NCBI RefSeq assembly: GCF_030253575.1
Contig: NC_080568.1
Location: 2,187,501 to 2,251,500, forward strand
Length of the DNA stretch: 64,000 bases
Source of the DNA: Rhododendron vialii
Lineage: Eukaryota > Streptophyta > Magnoliopsida > Ericales > Ericaceae
Direction: 5' to 3'
Below are positions 53,826 through 64,000 of this stretch, one piece after another. The notes under the pieces were generated by a model. That model searched no databases. It saw nothing but the letters and a program-made list of their open reading frames with translations, and was not told the DNA's origin. A program made the position numbers and the translations under genes. The stretch's first letter is position 1; each line of letters begins with the position of its first letter.

Positions 53826-55453
53826 ATGACGAGTGGGCTTGTTACTAGTTCTAGGGTTCCGACCTCGACCGTCCTCTTTGTGTGTATGCTCGTGGCGGCG
53901 GTCCTTCCGGTAGCGGTGGTAGGAGAGTGCACGTGCGACTTGGAGGAAGAAGATAACAACAAGAGCGAAGCCCTAAAATATAAGCTTGGAGCGTTTTTTT
54001 CGATTCTAGTGGCGGGTGCAGTTGGGGTGTATCTTCCTATTGTTGGGAAGAGCGTACCGGCTCTGAGCCCGGAGAAAAACGCGTTCTTCGTAGTGAAGAC
54101 TTTTGCAGCGGGTGTCATTCTCGCCACGGGCTGCGTTCACGTCCTTCCCGATGCATTCGACAAATTGACTTCGCCATGTCTTAAAGGCAAAGTCTGGGAA
54201 TTCCCTTGGGGTGGTTTCGTTTTCATGGTGGTGGCAATCTTAACTTTGATGCTTGATAAACTTGCCACTTCTTACTATACTCAATCGCAACTGGCCAAGT
54301 CCGGCGCTGGTCCTGTGAATGTCGACGGGGAGGAGAACGGAGAACACGCCACTCATGTCGTCCCCGTTCAAACCCACGCCACTCATGACGTCCCCGTTCA
54401 CACCCACGCCACTCATGGACATACTCATGGATCTGCAATGCTTTCCTCTGTATACGGTGGCCCAGTTTCCAAAGAGCTTATTAGGTATCGTGTTATTGCT
54501 CAGGTAATTGATCGAATTCCAAGCAACTTGTTATTGATTGGCGTTGCAAATTTTAATATCTAATATCTTTTCTTTCTTTTTTCTTTTTTCTTTCTTTTTT
54601 GTAGGTTTTGGAACTGGGAATTGTGGTCCACTCCGTAATTATTGGATTAGCTTTGGGTGTTTCAGAGAGTCCAAAAACAATAAAGCCTCTGGTTGCAGCC
54701 CTATCATTCCATCAGTTCTTTGAGGGCATGGGTCTTGGTGGATGCATTACTCAGGTAATGATTTTACTCCTCCTAATTAAACCTCCTTTTTTTAATTTTT
54801 TATTTGCAAACTTTGACTTAATAAATCGCAAATCTCAGCCATCCGTGAGTGTTTTCAACGATCCAGATTCAAATGAAACTATTCCCCGAAAAAGTTTCAT
54901 TTGAATCCGGACCGTTGAAAACATTCACCAACGACTGCAATATGCAATACATGAACGTGTAGTGCACCCTGCATTACAGGGTTTCCGAGTCCCAAATTAT
55001 TACCTCCTATAGCCCAGTAATAGGACTAGAATAGTCTTTTCCCTATAGGATAGAATAGTTTAGGGATTCCGCATATCCAAAATAAAAAACATGTTCAGCT
55101 ATCAAATCAAATATCCCTAAAAATGTATATTGTTGGTTTCATTCTAGGCAAAACTCAAGTGCCGTGCTATAACAATCATGGCATTGTTTTTCTCCCTCAC
55201 AACGCCGGTTGGGATTGCGATCGGCATTGCAATAACTAACGTTTACAAGGAGAACAGCCCGGTGGCTTTGATAGTAGAAGGTATGCTGAATGCAGCTGCG
55301 TCGGGGATCTTGATATACATGTCCCTCGTCGATCTTCTTGCTGCGGATTTCGAGAACCCGAGAATGCTAGCCAACATGAAGCTTCAAATGGTTGCATATG
55401 CTTCACTACTATTCGGAGTTGGATGTATGTCTCTCTTAGCCAAGTGGGCTTAA
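53826..55453 (+). CDS. ZIP-family zinc/iron transporter, copy 2
   Basis: Three exons: 53826-54503, 54605-54754, 55148-55453, total 1134 nt, 377 residues. It is close to copy 1 throughout: signal peptide, the same [20 protein letters not shown] segment, [10 protein letters not shown] in TM4, HQFFEG in TM5, and a C-terminus SLLAKWA. The main protein difference is the cytosolic His loop: a 10-residue unit HATH(V/D)VPV(Q/H)T occurs twice (54345-54374, 54375-54404) before HATHGHTHG, giving 9 His against 6 in copy 1. Intron 2 is 393 bp and holds only a small hairpin. The splice sites are the same as in copy 1. Both copies look functional, with no frame break. Confidence 0.93.
54846..54928. repeat. 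Perfect-looking small hairpin in ZIP-2 intron 2
   Basis: GAGTGTTTTCAACGATCCAG and its near complement (ending CCGTTGAAAACATTC) flank a short spacer. A diverged relative is in copy 1 around 41560-41675, so this small foldback may pre-date the duplication. Confidence 0.75.
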
Positions 55454-55532
55454 TGCTTGGTTGGGCACTTCAAATAGTCAATTTTAACGGCTTATGTTGT
55501 TTTGGGCTTAATGCTTGCTTGGGTTGCTTTGT

Positions 55533-56206
55533 TATATATTAGGAGTTTTTAAATATTCATCTTCTTTCCCCACCTCATGTAAGTATTTATCCAGGCCATT
55601 TTGAACCATTATGTATTCATCCTTTCGATGTGTGAAATATCCTTAATTATTACCCCTCTAGTAAGATATACAACGTATAGAGAGATATATGCATATATAT
55701 GAATAGAGAGATATACTCTGTATAACGTAAGAATAGTCAGGCAGTCCTGCAATTTCGTGAGTAATAGTAGGAGGATTTAGATCCCTTTAATTTCCGTTTC
55801 AAATCACTTTGATTCCTAAATTAAAGGGATTAGGATGCAACCATCATAGGCCTGCAATTAACTGAAGAAATAACAGGACAATTTCAAAGTTTGAAATTTC
55901 GAATGTGAAGATTACCAAATCCTACTGATTTCTATTACCATCTACTTGATCCGTTTGAAATTCCGAACGGATATATAAGGTCCCCGGGATGGAGTTTAGT
56001 CCTCCCACAAACATTTGAACTTTGGCATTTTCGTTCCTTCCATCGATTTTCGTAATTCTCCATCCATCATTGTCATCGTAACAAGGTATCTCAGGATGGG
56101 AATGCGAAATCGTTGGGGGAGTAATCGCGGTTTGATCGCGGGGATGGGAGAAGTTACGTTTTCATCCCATTTTTCGTTGTTATATACACATAGATGTAGA
56201 TGTATA

Positions 56207-56262
<56 letters not shown>

Positions 56263-56559
56263 CTGTCTTATATATGAGGGCATTATTGGCAAAAATAAAG
56301 CAAGAGGATGAAAACATAATGGTGAAAAAACTGAAGGACGGAAATCTACATTAGGTGGCTGCGAAGGACTATTCTTTAAGTCCCCCAAGAAAATTGCTAA
56401 CGGGGGATTTATGGTTCCATTTCAAAAGAAAAAGAAATAAGCAAGGCCAACAAATTACATTTGGGCCTACATATATATGGGTCGGTTCTACCTACACAAT
56501 TTTTAACATAAATTGTAACACTCACTCCATCTTAGCCGGTTTCAATGGCTAAGATTGAA
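55533..56559. other. ZIP-2 3' flank and spacer with (TA)n/(TATG)n microsatellite
   Basis: No gene is seen. A TA/TATG simple repeat spans about 56205-56262. Confidence 0.5.
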
Positions 56560-56694
56560 ACTTCACAAACACAACTCCTCTCCCCCCAAACATAACCACA
56601 CCCTAAAATTACTCACATTCTTCCCCACACCACCACCACCACCGCCACCAAACTCTAGCTGCCATCGCCACCATAGCCCCACCATCACCATAGT

Positions 56695-56778
56695 CTGTGG
56701 TGATGCAACCAGCTGTCACCAGAGGTGGAGGATCGGCTGTTCACGACAAAGGAGGGCGAGTTGATCGTGAAGGCCCAC
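56695..56778 (+). pseudogene. Captured R2R3-MYB fragment, left arm (decayed)
   Basis: The same 27-codon stretch as in the right arm, but with an in-frame TGA (56701-56703) and several changes: VEDRLFTTKEGELIVKAH against VEHRPFTTEEDELIVKAH in the right arm. It ends exactly at the CACTA-like terminus. Confidence 0.8.
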
Positions 56779-57490
56779 CACTTCAGAAAATCAATATGTA
56801 CCAACGTTTTTCTACCAACGGCTCGAAAAGCATTAGAATAGGAGGTCTATGCAAGAACACTTTTTTTAGCTGCCGCTAGAATGGTGCTTTCCCAACGGTC
56901 CAAGCAAAAGCGCTGAAATAGGCTAACTACTTCTAGTGGCCCAAAAAAAGCGTTGGAATTGACCGAACATTTACCAACGGCCTAAGAAAGGCGTTGGAAT
57001 AGACCCCCATTTACCAGCGTCCAAGAAAAGTGCTGGAATAGACCCCCCCATTTTCCAGAGCCCAGGAGCCCTGGAATAGACCCAAAGAAACAACTGATCG
57101 AGCAATATCTATCCTCGACTATTAAAATAGTTTGTTTTATTGAGATCTGCTAAATAATCATATTGAAGATTGTTAAAAAATATATAATATAATATTATTA
57201 GATATTGCTCGATTAATTGTTTTTTTTGTCTATTCCAGCACTTTTTTTGGGCGCCGGTAAATGAGAATCTATTCTAGCACTTTTCTTGGACGCCAGTAAA
57301 TGGGGGGTCTATTCCAGTGCTTTTCTTGGGCCATTGGTAAATATCCGGTCAATTCCAGCGCTTTTTTTGGACCGCTGCAAAATGGTCGCCTTATCTGGCA
57401 AAAAGTGTTGATATAGACCTCTTATTGTAGCGCTTTTTTGAGCCGTTGGTAGAAAAAGTACTAGTACATACCGATTTTTCTTGTAGTGAC

Positions 57491-57571
57491 GTGGGCCTTC
57501 ACGATCAACTCGTCCTCCTCCGTCGTGAACGGCCGGTGCTCCACCTCCGGTGACAGCTGGTTGCACCACCG
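57491..57571 (-). pseudogene. Captured R2R3-MYB fragment, right arm (intact frame)
   Basis: It translates without stops as RWCNQLSPEVEH...FTTEEDELIVKAH, the end of MYB repeat R2, the linker and the first helix of R3. RWCNQLSPEVEHRPF is the signature of the MYB44/70/73/77 group (subgroup 22). Only 27 codons are present, joined upstream to unrelated His/Pro-rich sequence, so it is a gene fragment, not a MYB gene. Confidence 0.85.
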
Positions 57572-57793
57572 TTTGCGGTGGTGATGGTGAGGCGGCAGCG
57601 GCTAGGGTTTGGTGGTGGTGGTGGTGGTGGTGGTGGTGTGGGAGTGTTTTGGGGAAGGAGGTGAGTAATTTGTTTTGGGGCTATATATCCTTCCAAATGC
57701 AACAGTAAGATAGACAGCGAGTGAGAACTACTAATATTTATCGGGTAGTAGTATGTGGTGTGACTTTGTTTTGGGGTGTGTGTTTCTTGCATT

Positions 57794-59907
57794 CGCTTGC
57801 TGTCGTTGTATTATCATTCCCTACGACGTAGAGGGAAACCTCCTACAGAAATGACGGAGAGGAAGCCTCCTACAGAAATGATTATCTAAGACACGACACG
57901 ATGCCGGATAAGGTTAGGAGACAAATCACATCGTCAAGCGGCTCAATAAGAAAGTCCACTAGATCGACGAGAATTAAGGACGGAATCAGAATTTTACTTT
58001 AGCAGTGGCAAAATATATATTAAAAAAATTTAATGAAGGCGAGACTATATATAAGTTGGGCATAACTTTTTTTGTAATTGTATTTTTTAAAATTCTTATC
58101 GTGACGGTCGCCGCCACTAAATACCCCTAATTCCATCCTTCATGAGAATGGCTCCCATGAATTGTAAATGTGTGAAGACAGACGTGACCGGCACCCACTT
58201 TTCTCAGCATGAATAGCAGTTCCACTCCTACTGCTCTTTCCTTTTGACTTTTGCTGTAGCATTTTTCAAAAGATTCTTCATAAATTTTTCTTACTTCAAA
58301 TTATTTCTCTTTATATCTTTCTCCACTTATTATTTCTATTACTTTTTTAAAAAAAATTACAAAAAGTGTTCTAAACAAAGCATTTGTTTCTTCTCGTTTT
58401 ATAAACAACAAAGTAAATAGAGTAATGAAGTTATTGAGGAATAGGGTTCAAGCAGTGACAGATTCAGAATTTGCTTGCAATGGAGTCAGTTACCTACCCT
58501 AAACCTCAAACCAATGTACAAAAGGGATTTAAGAAGACATCTATTGATCTTATATAGTTCATTTACAATATACTTAAAAAAATTACATGCACTGAAATGC
58601 CATATAAGAAGTGGTTAAGTGAATTATCTATCTATAAAATTTCTCAAAAAAAAAAAGGATATCTGTTTATACCATAAAATTAAAATTCCAAAATAGTAAT
58701 GATTTTCACACTCATTTTTTATTTATTTATCTGTCCACTCGTTTTATTGTCTTTTAATGAAAACTGCACATAAAGTTTACATTAAAAGACAAAAAAATGA
58801 GGTGCCTTGATAAAAAAGAAAAAAGAAAAAGAGTATGAAAATCATGTTCTTCCAAAAACACATACTACAAGAAAAAGAGAAATTAATTAATGCCCCTGGA
58901 ACACGGTTGAGTACAAACTTGAATCACACAAACGTATGAGGTCCACTCCCAAGTGTGTAAAATCCATCTAAATGTGTGATTTAGATTCGTGCCCAACCTA
59001 CTTCAAGAGGATGGAATAACTTCTCTTAAAAGAAGTCACAGTCAATCCTTTTGCCCTAAAGTCAATCTTTCTTGTTGAGAGAGAGGAATACCCAAAAAAT
59101 GTGGACAATTATTTTACTTATGGGACAATAACCAAAAGGTATAGAACTTAGGGGGCAATTCTATTATCTTTGGACAACAATTACAAATTCTAAAGCTTAT
59201 GGGGCAAAATTATAAAAAATGTCCTACAATTTAAGTATTCCTCCGGTGGGTTTCCCCATTTAGTGGGGTCACTTGACTTCTCTTGCCCATTAATGAATGT
59301 GCCCCTGGATTCAAGAGGGGCAAACATAAAGTTAGTCGAGCATAGATAACGCTTACATTGTGAGAGGAGGGGATGCATACCCGGCACATGAAATACCCCA
59401 TCGTCAGCCTAATCCTGCTCGATCAGCTCTTTTTTCCCCTTTTGTTCTACTACTTAATTTATTCATGCAAACCAGACGATGTATCAACCACCTAACAGTT
59501 AGCTACTTTATGCATGCGAAAGTTATGTGAGCCTCACCTAACATTACGTTTTGCAAGCGTTGTGGAGTTTATATCATGAGTAATTCAATAGTTCGGGAGT
59601 ACTGCCACGTGGTCCGGAGGACCACTTTACAACCACATATTCTCGTGGAGTTTACCATTAAGTGTATGGACTTCATAAGAATGAATGGTTGTAAAGTGGT
59701 TCAAAATACTATGTGGCCAATGCTGGCCTAAGGGTATCCAAAAAATTTCTAATTTTAGGAGCACTCCAATATGTTTATTATTTGAGTTTGAGTATGATTG
59801 TTTTTAAGCCCAATAGAATGAAAAAAAAAATGCTCAATTTGAGATAATTAGTTAGCCCAACCTACTATCCCATAAGCCCAAGTGCTCAACCCATCATCCC
59901 ATAATTT
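57794..59907. other. Intergenic stretch without an intact gene
   Basis: 57985-58150 is an inverted copy of 17725-17895 (shared GGCGGC(T/G)ACCG and CCAACTTATATA(T)AGTCTCG). 59593-59730 is related to 45128-45262. The remainder (58150-59590) shows nothing I recognise. Confidence 0.45.
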
Positions 59908-60108
59908 GTACCAGTTAGTGTTATGGGAGAAAGAAGCTTTTCAAAGGTGAAATTGATCAAAAATTACCTTCGATCAACCATGTCACAAGAAAGACTAAAT
60001 GGGTTATCGGTATTATCAATTGAAAATGACATTGCGAAATATGTGGATTATACAAATTTAATTAATATTTTTGCTTTTAGAAATGCAATACGAGTAATAT
60101 TCAAGTGA
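59908..60108 (+). pseudogene. hAT transposase C-terminal (dimerisation) fragment
   Basis: The frame reads VPVSVMGERSFSKVKLIKNY and continues LRSTMSQERLNGLSVLSIE..., the conserved hAT dimerisation region found in hAT transposases and hAT-derived zinc-finger proteins. The N-terminal DNA-binding and catalytic parts are missing upstream, so it is a truncated remnant. Confidence 0.8.
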
Positions 60109-61230
60109 TATTCATGCATTCTTAAGATAATATGTATTTGCTTATTTGGAGACTTTGTATTTTATGTTTGTAGGTAATGATTAGTAGAACTTTATATTGG
60201 TTTGGTTTTCTCGTATTGTGATTGTTGCTGTAAAAATTGTTAAGTATTACAAGAGCACACTTTTTTATTAGGTCTTGGGCACTAAAAACTCTTGGGCCAG
60301 TTCTGTATGTGGCGGTACTCCTGAACTATTGTATAATTTCACAGTTTATATATATGGACTACTACTCTGAACTAAAGCCCGACAAATTTACATTTGGGCC
60401 CTTTAGAATTGATGTAAGAACCAAAACCTGATTTCAGCCCAACCAAGCCCATCAGCTGATATGACTAATGGCCCAACCAAGTCCATTAGCTGATATGACT
60501 AAATGGACTTAAAGTCTTTCTAAAGTTCCCGGCCTCGTTCCAAAAACGGAATTTAGAAAGTAGTCGCATCTTGACCGCTCATTTCGAGAATCAATGATCC
60601 AGATTTATTAAAAAGGAAACTTTTTAAAATGGCACCTGATTTAGGTGTTTATGAGACATTTGAGTCAGAATTGCGCTTGACTCGAACCCGTATTATTCTA
60701 ATCATCAAATTACATGATTGCAAATTTCCGACCACGGTACCACCAGACCATCACCAGCTGATAGCCTTCTACTCTGATTTATGTAAATTTGTATTATCAC
60801 TAATGCGAGTGAGATGGGCTGGCTCCCACATCGGGAGTTTGGATTTGTATGTGTGTGTTTAAAGGGTTCACTCTACCTCTCCTTAGTCAGCAATTGCCTA
60901 GGTGAGTTTGGTAAGTAAAATTACCCTTTTACCGTCCCTAAAAAAAAAACTAATGCGAGTGAGACCTTGTGAGACAAAATGAATATTGAGAGTAACAATT
61001 TAGCTTCAACCCCGACGTAGATGCAGTTAGGTCCCCTACAGATACTAATGTAGTGTGACAGGACAACACTCTCCAACGAAGGTGACAGAATACCATACAC
61101 TTTACTACGGACCAGGAAAAAATAACATCGATATAACAGTTATTGGTCAAAGGGATACAAATGCAAGTAATAAAGATGGAATAAGGGGAACCCTAAGCTG
61201 GGAAGGACACAGACTAGAAATTTGAATTGC
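60109..61230. other. Intergenic stretch without a gene
   Basis: The only structure seen is a short tandem duplication at about 60438-60507 (GGCCCAACCAAG(C/T)CCAT(C/T)AGC, then TGATATGACTAA twice). Confidence 0.4.
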
Positions 61231-61612
61231 TATCTACACAGATTGTGTAATCTGTGCCAGCATGCACAGACTTCTTTTAGATCCGTTTCGGGTTCTAAAA
61301 AATGATCAGAGTTGCTCATTTTGTTTAAAATATTTTGTTTATGATTCCTACCAAAATCAACTGACTAGGATATTGGTAAGTGTGTCTAAGAAACATACAA
61401 CTTTGTTCCAGAATTCAAGCCTAAATTCTAGGACAAAATTGGATGTTTCGTATACACTCTTACTGATATTCTATTCAGTTGATTTTTGGTAGAGACCATA
61501 AACAAAGCATTTTAAACAAAATGAACAACTCCGATCATTTTTTTTGAGATCCAAAACTAGCCTGAAAGAGGTCTGTGCTTGCTTGCACAGATCTGAAATC
61601 TGTGTGTATATC
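61231..61612. mobile_element. Foldback MITE of about 380 bp
   Basis: The arms of about 185 bp are inverted copies: the left begins TATCTACACAGATTGTG, and the complement of the right begins GGATATACACACAGATTTC. Inside, AACTGA...AGGATATTGGTAAG pairs with its complement. Identity between the arms is moderate, so it is not very recent. Confidence 0.8.
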
Positions 61613-62114
61613 CTTTTCGTAAAATCATACAATTGGGTAGCTAAGCCTGTTATGATAGGTGGGGTCCTTTTTCTTGGCAGCCTTCTTGAAACGCTTAGAG
61701 GCGACTTTCAAAAGCTTATTCCATCCCTGCATCCAGATTAGTTTGTACAACAAAATCAATTGCTGGATTCGTATCCACAAGAAAGAGAACCAATAGACAA
61801 ACACATCTTATTAGAAAAACTACGAATCCAACATCTAATTGAAAATCGATTAGAATTTTAACCCCACAAACAAATGGTTTAGGACAACTCCGAGGGGGGT
61901 TTGGCCAAATGGATATGGAAAAAGCTAATAACTTCAGGGTTTCTGGAATTAGTCGAGGTGTGTGCAAGCTGGCCCGGGCATCTGGGTATTTAAAAAAACA
62001 TATGGTGTAGGACTAAACTTCAAAAAACAATCAAGAGATTCAATGTTTAATATTTCAAGTTCACCTGAACCTAGAGTTCAAATCTACTTTGATGGTCGTG
62101 CGTTATTAAAGAAA
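61613..62114. other. Intergenic stretch without a gene
   Basis: Short open frames exist on both strands (for example 61716-61967, minus), but none has recognisable content. Confidence 0.35.
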
Positions 62115-62270
62115 AGGAAATTGGTATCCACACTCCACATTTCTCCACCTACACTCCTTTTTTAGTAATTTCTCCACTATGTATTTTAATAATTTCATCT
62201 TAATAGAGACAAAAAAAAAAAAAAGAGAGGGAGTATAGGTGGAAAAATGGAGAGTGGATATCAATTTCCT
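62115..62270. mobile_element. Short MITE with about 40-bp terminal inverted repeats
   Basis: The left AGGAAATTGGTATCCACACT and the complement of the right end (AGGAAATTGATATCCACTCT) match over about 40 bp, both continuing into CTCCA...CCACCTA(C/T)ACTCC. The loop is poly-A/T rich. Confidence 0.85.
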
Positions 62271-62954
62271 AAAAAAAATTGGAATCAATGAATGGAAGTC
62301 ATATCTAGAATGTTAAAACTCCTATAGAATTATAGAAACTAGCAAAATGCCAACCACAGTTCTGAGGACGGTAGATAACATATAAAAAGTGCATTGATAT
62401 TTGAAGAGAGTGTATTGATATTCTTGAAAATGTATTAATATCGGTGAGATATGTATTCAAATCCGAACATTATTTACTAGGTTTAGCACTTATTATCCAC
62501 CATCTACAGCCTACTAAGCAGAGGTTAGCAATCCCGTTGAAACTGTACACTTGTTCCACATAGGACACAATAGGACACAAACATGTTCAGTGTCATTCAA
62601 TCACATAAGGTCTTTGCCATCGAACACATTTGTGTCTAAATATCTGTGTCACAAGTATCTTCCTAATGCAAAGAGACAATCACGGGAAAAAAATATTCAC
62701 TAGGAAAATACCCTAGTCACAAAGTGTAATTCTACTTACACATCTCTCAAATACACTAGTAACACTACTTATAAACACACCACCCAATAGAATGAGCTTC
62801 ACCACATATTTCGACAATCAAAACTGTTTATTTTACAGGTCTTGACACACACACTATTCATGCAAAAGATCAAGTTGATTGGTTATCGGTAGCAATATTT
62901 AGATTTTGTGAATGAAATTCGATAAAATTGAAGGGGAAAAAATACCGAGATGAT

Positions 62955-63401
62955 TTAGATGGGCAGAAGAAAGAAAGAGGGTACCTTTCTTGGGGTTGGG
63001 GAGGAAACAGGGGCGGGAGAGAAATCAAAGGCGGCCTTCTGCTTCTTCTTCCTCCTCCTCTGCTTCAGCATCCGAATTTTATCGTGAAAGACGTGAGTAC
63101 CGGTGGCGATCTTCTTCTTCAAATCGACGGTGGCCTTCTTCAAAGCGTCGACAAGCACCAACCCCTCGTGTTCCTCCTCTTTTTCGTGTTCCTCATCGTC
63201 GTCCCGGTGGTAGGCTAGCTTTCTCAGAGGCGACCACAGGGAGCTCTGGGAGTAGTCGAAGTCGAAGGCGGAGTAGTCGGGGAACTTGCCGAGGAGATCT
63301 TTCGACATCGAGTCGCCCAGGTACTCCACCACCACCACCACCATCATGTTTTCCCTTATTCCCATTTCCGCTGGCATTTTCATTTCCATTGGGATTTCCA
63401 T
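62955..63401 (-). CDS. Unrecognised protein with acidic and basic blocks
   Basis: The frame runs from the first in-frame ATG (63399-63401) to TAA at 62955, 148 codons; other starts at 63365 (MGIREN) and 63347 (MM) are possible. The coding look is good: SMSKDLLGKFPDYSAFDFDY then SQSSLWSPLRKL, an acidic block DDDEEHEKEEEHEG, and a basic block KQRRRKKKQK that could be a nuclear signal. A strong donor (AAG/GTACC at 62985/62984) could instead splice to an exon further left, which I did not find. The CT/CA-rich leader at 63413-63444 fits a 5' UTR. I do not recognise the family. It might be the next syntenic gene after CCT, but that is a guess. Confidence 0.5.
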   Translation of the reverse strand: MEIPMEMKMPAEMGIRENMMVVVVVEYLGDSMSKDLLGKFPDYSAFDFDYSQSSLWSPLRKLAYHRDDDEEHEKEEEHEGLVLVDALKKATVDLKKKIATGTHVFHDKIRMLKQRRRKKKQKAAFDFSPAPVSSPTPRKVPSFFLLPI

Positions 63402-64000
63402 TCTCAACCCAGTACACACACACTCTCTCTCTCTCTCTCTCTCGTGTAGCTTGTTTGGTGCTGTGTTGCGATTTTCCGACTCTGTTTTTTCTTCTCAGCG
63501 GTTTGCAAGTCTGGGCTGGAGCATCTGTTTTAAGAGGACAGAAAGTAGCCGTTGCAAAGTCAATTCTCCCACGGGCCGAGAAATAAATTCATTTTAAGGA
63601 GGCTCATACGCCACTCACGTGGCTAAACCGGCCACCTGTCGTTTGAATGTATCTAGTCCCCTTATTTATGAGAAGTTTTTGGGGTTCAGTAGATACCACG
63701 TGGCGGAATCCGTTGACAATCTTAGCCGACCAAATGTGTTTTGGACACGCGGCCTAGATTTATTCTTTCTTTCCTCATTTTCTTTCTCTAAAATTCGGAT
63801 GGGAATCGCTGACGGAATACCAAGCGCATGGTACTCGCCCGGCACCAAAAACTTCTCCCTTCTTATATGCTCCCTCCCTCACAAATTGCTTGTCCATTAT
63901 TGTATTTTAATATGTCCCAAAATGCTCTTCATCTTTAAAAATTCAAAAAAGAGAGAGAGGTGTAGACGTACATAAACTTACCCTCATAAATCATTAGAAG
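63402..64000. other. Upstream region of the minus-strand gene
   Basis: It contains a CT microsatellite (63421-63444) that would lie in the 5' UTR, and GCCACGTGG-like motifs at 63617 (CTCACGTGGC) and 63698 (CCACGTGG). No other gene is seen to the window end. Confidence 0.4.

Larger units (their letters stand above)
51776..55532 (+). repeat. ZIP tandem duplication, right copy
   Basis: It matches 39486-44295. The shared promoter start is GAAATATTCCAAAGTATGCT. It is interrupted at about 52204-53540 by a TE cluster (hAT element, repeat F, SINE) not found in copy 1. Confidence 0.85.
56560..57793. mobile_element. Foldback element with CACTA-type ends and captured MYB fragment in both arms
   Basis: Left arm about 56560-57111 and right arm about 57201-57793 are inverted copies around an AT-rich loop of about 90 bp. 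From outside inwards each arm has: a CACCACC-rich leader, an R2R3-MYB fragment, a CACTA-like terminus (CACTTCAGAAAATC at 56779; CACTACAAGAAAAATC read leftwards from 57488), and repeated blocks of the type TACCA(A/G)CGGCC...GCGCTGGAATAGACC, which recall CACTA subterminal repeats. The outer right arm has about 95 bp missing on the left. I see no transposase. Confidence 0.8.

Noticed and set aside
56697-56879. Possible MYB gene at the left arm
   Set aside because: Only 27 codons of MYB homology, with an in-frame stop; it is a captured fragment.
57505-57792. Pro-rich 95-codon minus-strand frame
   Set aside because: It lies in the foldback arm and overlaps the MYB fragment in another frame; the Pro run comes from a CCA repeat.

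Overview
This is nuclear DNA from a flowering plant, most likely a eudicot. It is AT-rich, its genes have many GT-AG introns, and the space between genes is packed with tRNA-derived SINEs, MITEs, solo LTRs and LINE tails. I rebuilt gene models by hand from splice sites and reading phase; every multi-exon model below keeps an open frame across all junctions.

Layout. (1) 243-1287 (+): last exons of a gene that starts outside the window, probably FAR1-related. (2) 2099-12165 (-): complete 14-exon CYP97B cytochrome P450 (plastid carotenoid-hydroxylase family), convergent with gene 1. (3) 18443-19165 (+): intronless VQ protein of the JAV1/VQ22 type, divergent from the P450, with two G-boxes and a W-box in its promoter. 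(4) 23855-27450 (+): five-exon pectin methylesterase. (5) 29194-36041 (+): eight-exon choline-phosphate cytidylyltransferase. (6, 7) 40451-44216 and 53826-55453 (+): two tandem ZIP metal transporters, about 12 kb apart, each with an exact zinc-deficiency response element upstream. (8) 62955-63401 (-): an unrecognised acidic/basic protein.

The order CYP97B - VQ - CCT matches, from memory, Arabidopsis At4g15110 - At4g15120 - At4g15130, so the left half looks like an old conserved block with a pectinesterase added.

The right half (36-63 kb) is accessory. The ZIP duplication block was later split by a 2.5-kb solo LTR (5-bp target duplication), a second LTR candidate and several MITEs and SINEs. 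Intron 2 of ZIP copy 1 has collected at least five elements that copy 2 lacks. At 56.6-57.8 kb lies a foldback of about 1.2 kb with CACTA-type ends inside each arm; each arm carries a fragment of an R2R3-MYB repeat of the MYB44 type. It could form a hairpin RNA matching a MYB gene, and it is the most unusual object in the window.

The genes do not form one pathway. They cover carotenoid metabolism, defence regulation, cell-wall modification, phosphatidylcholine synthesis and zinc uptake.
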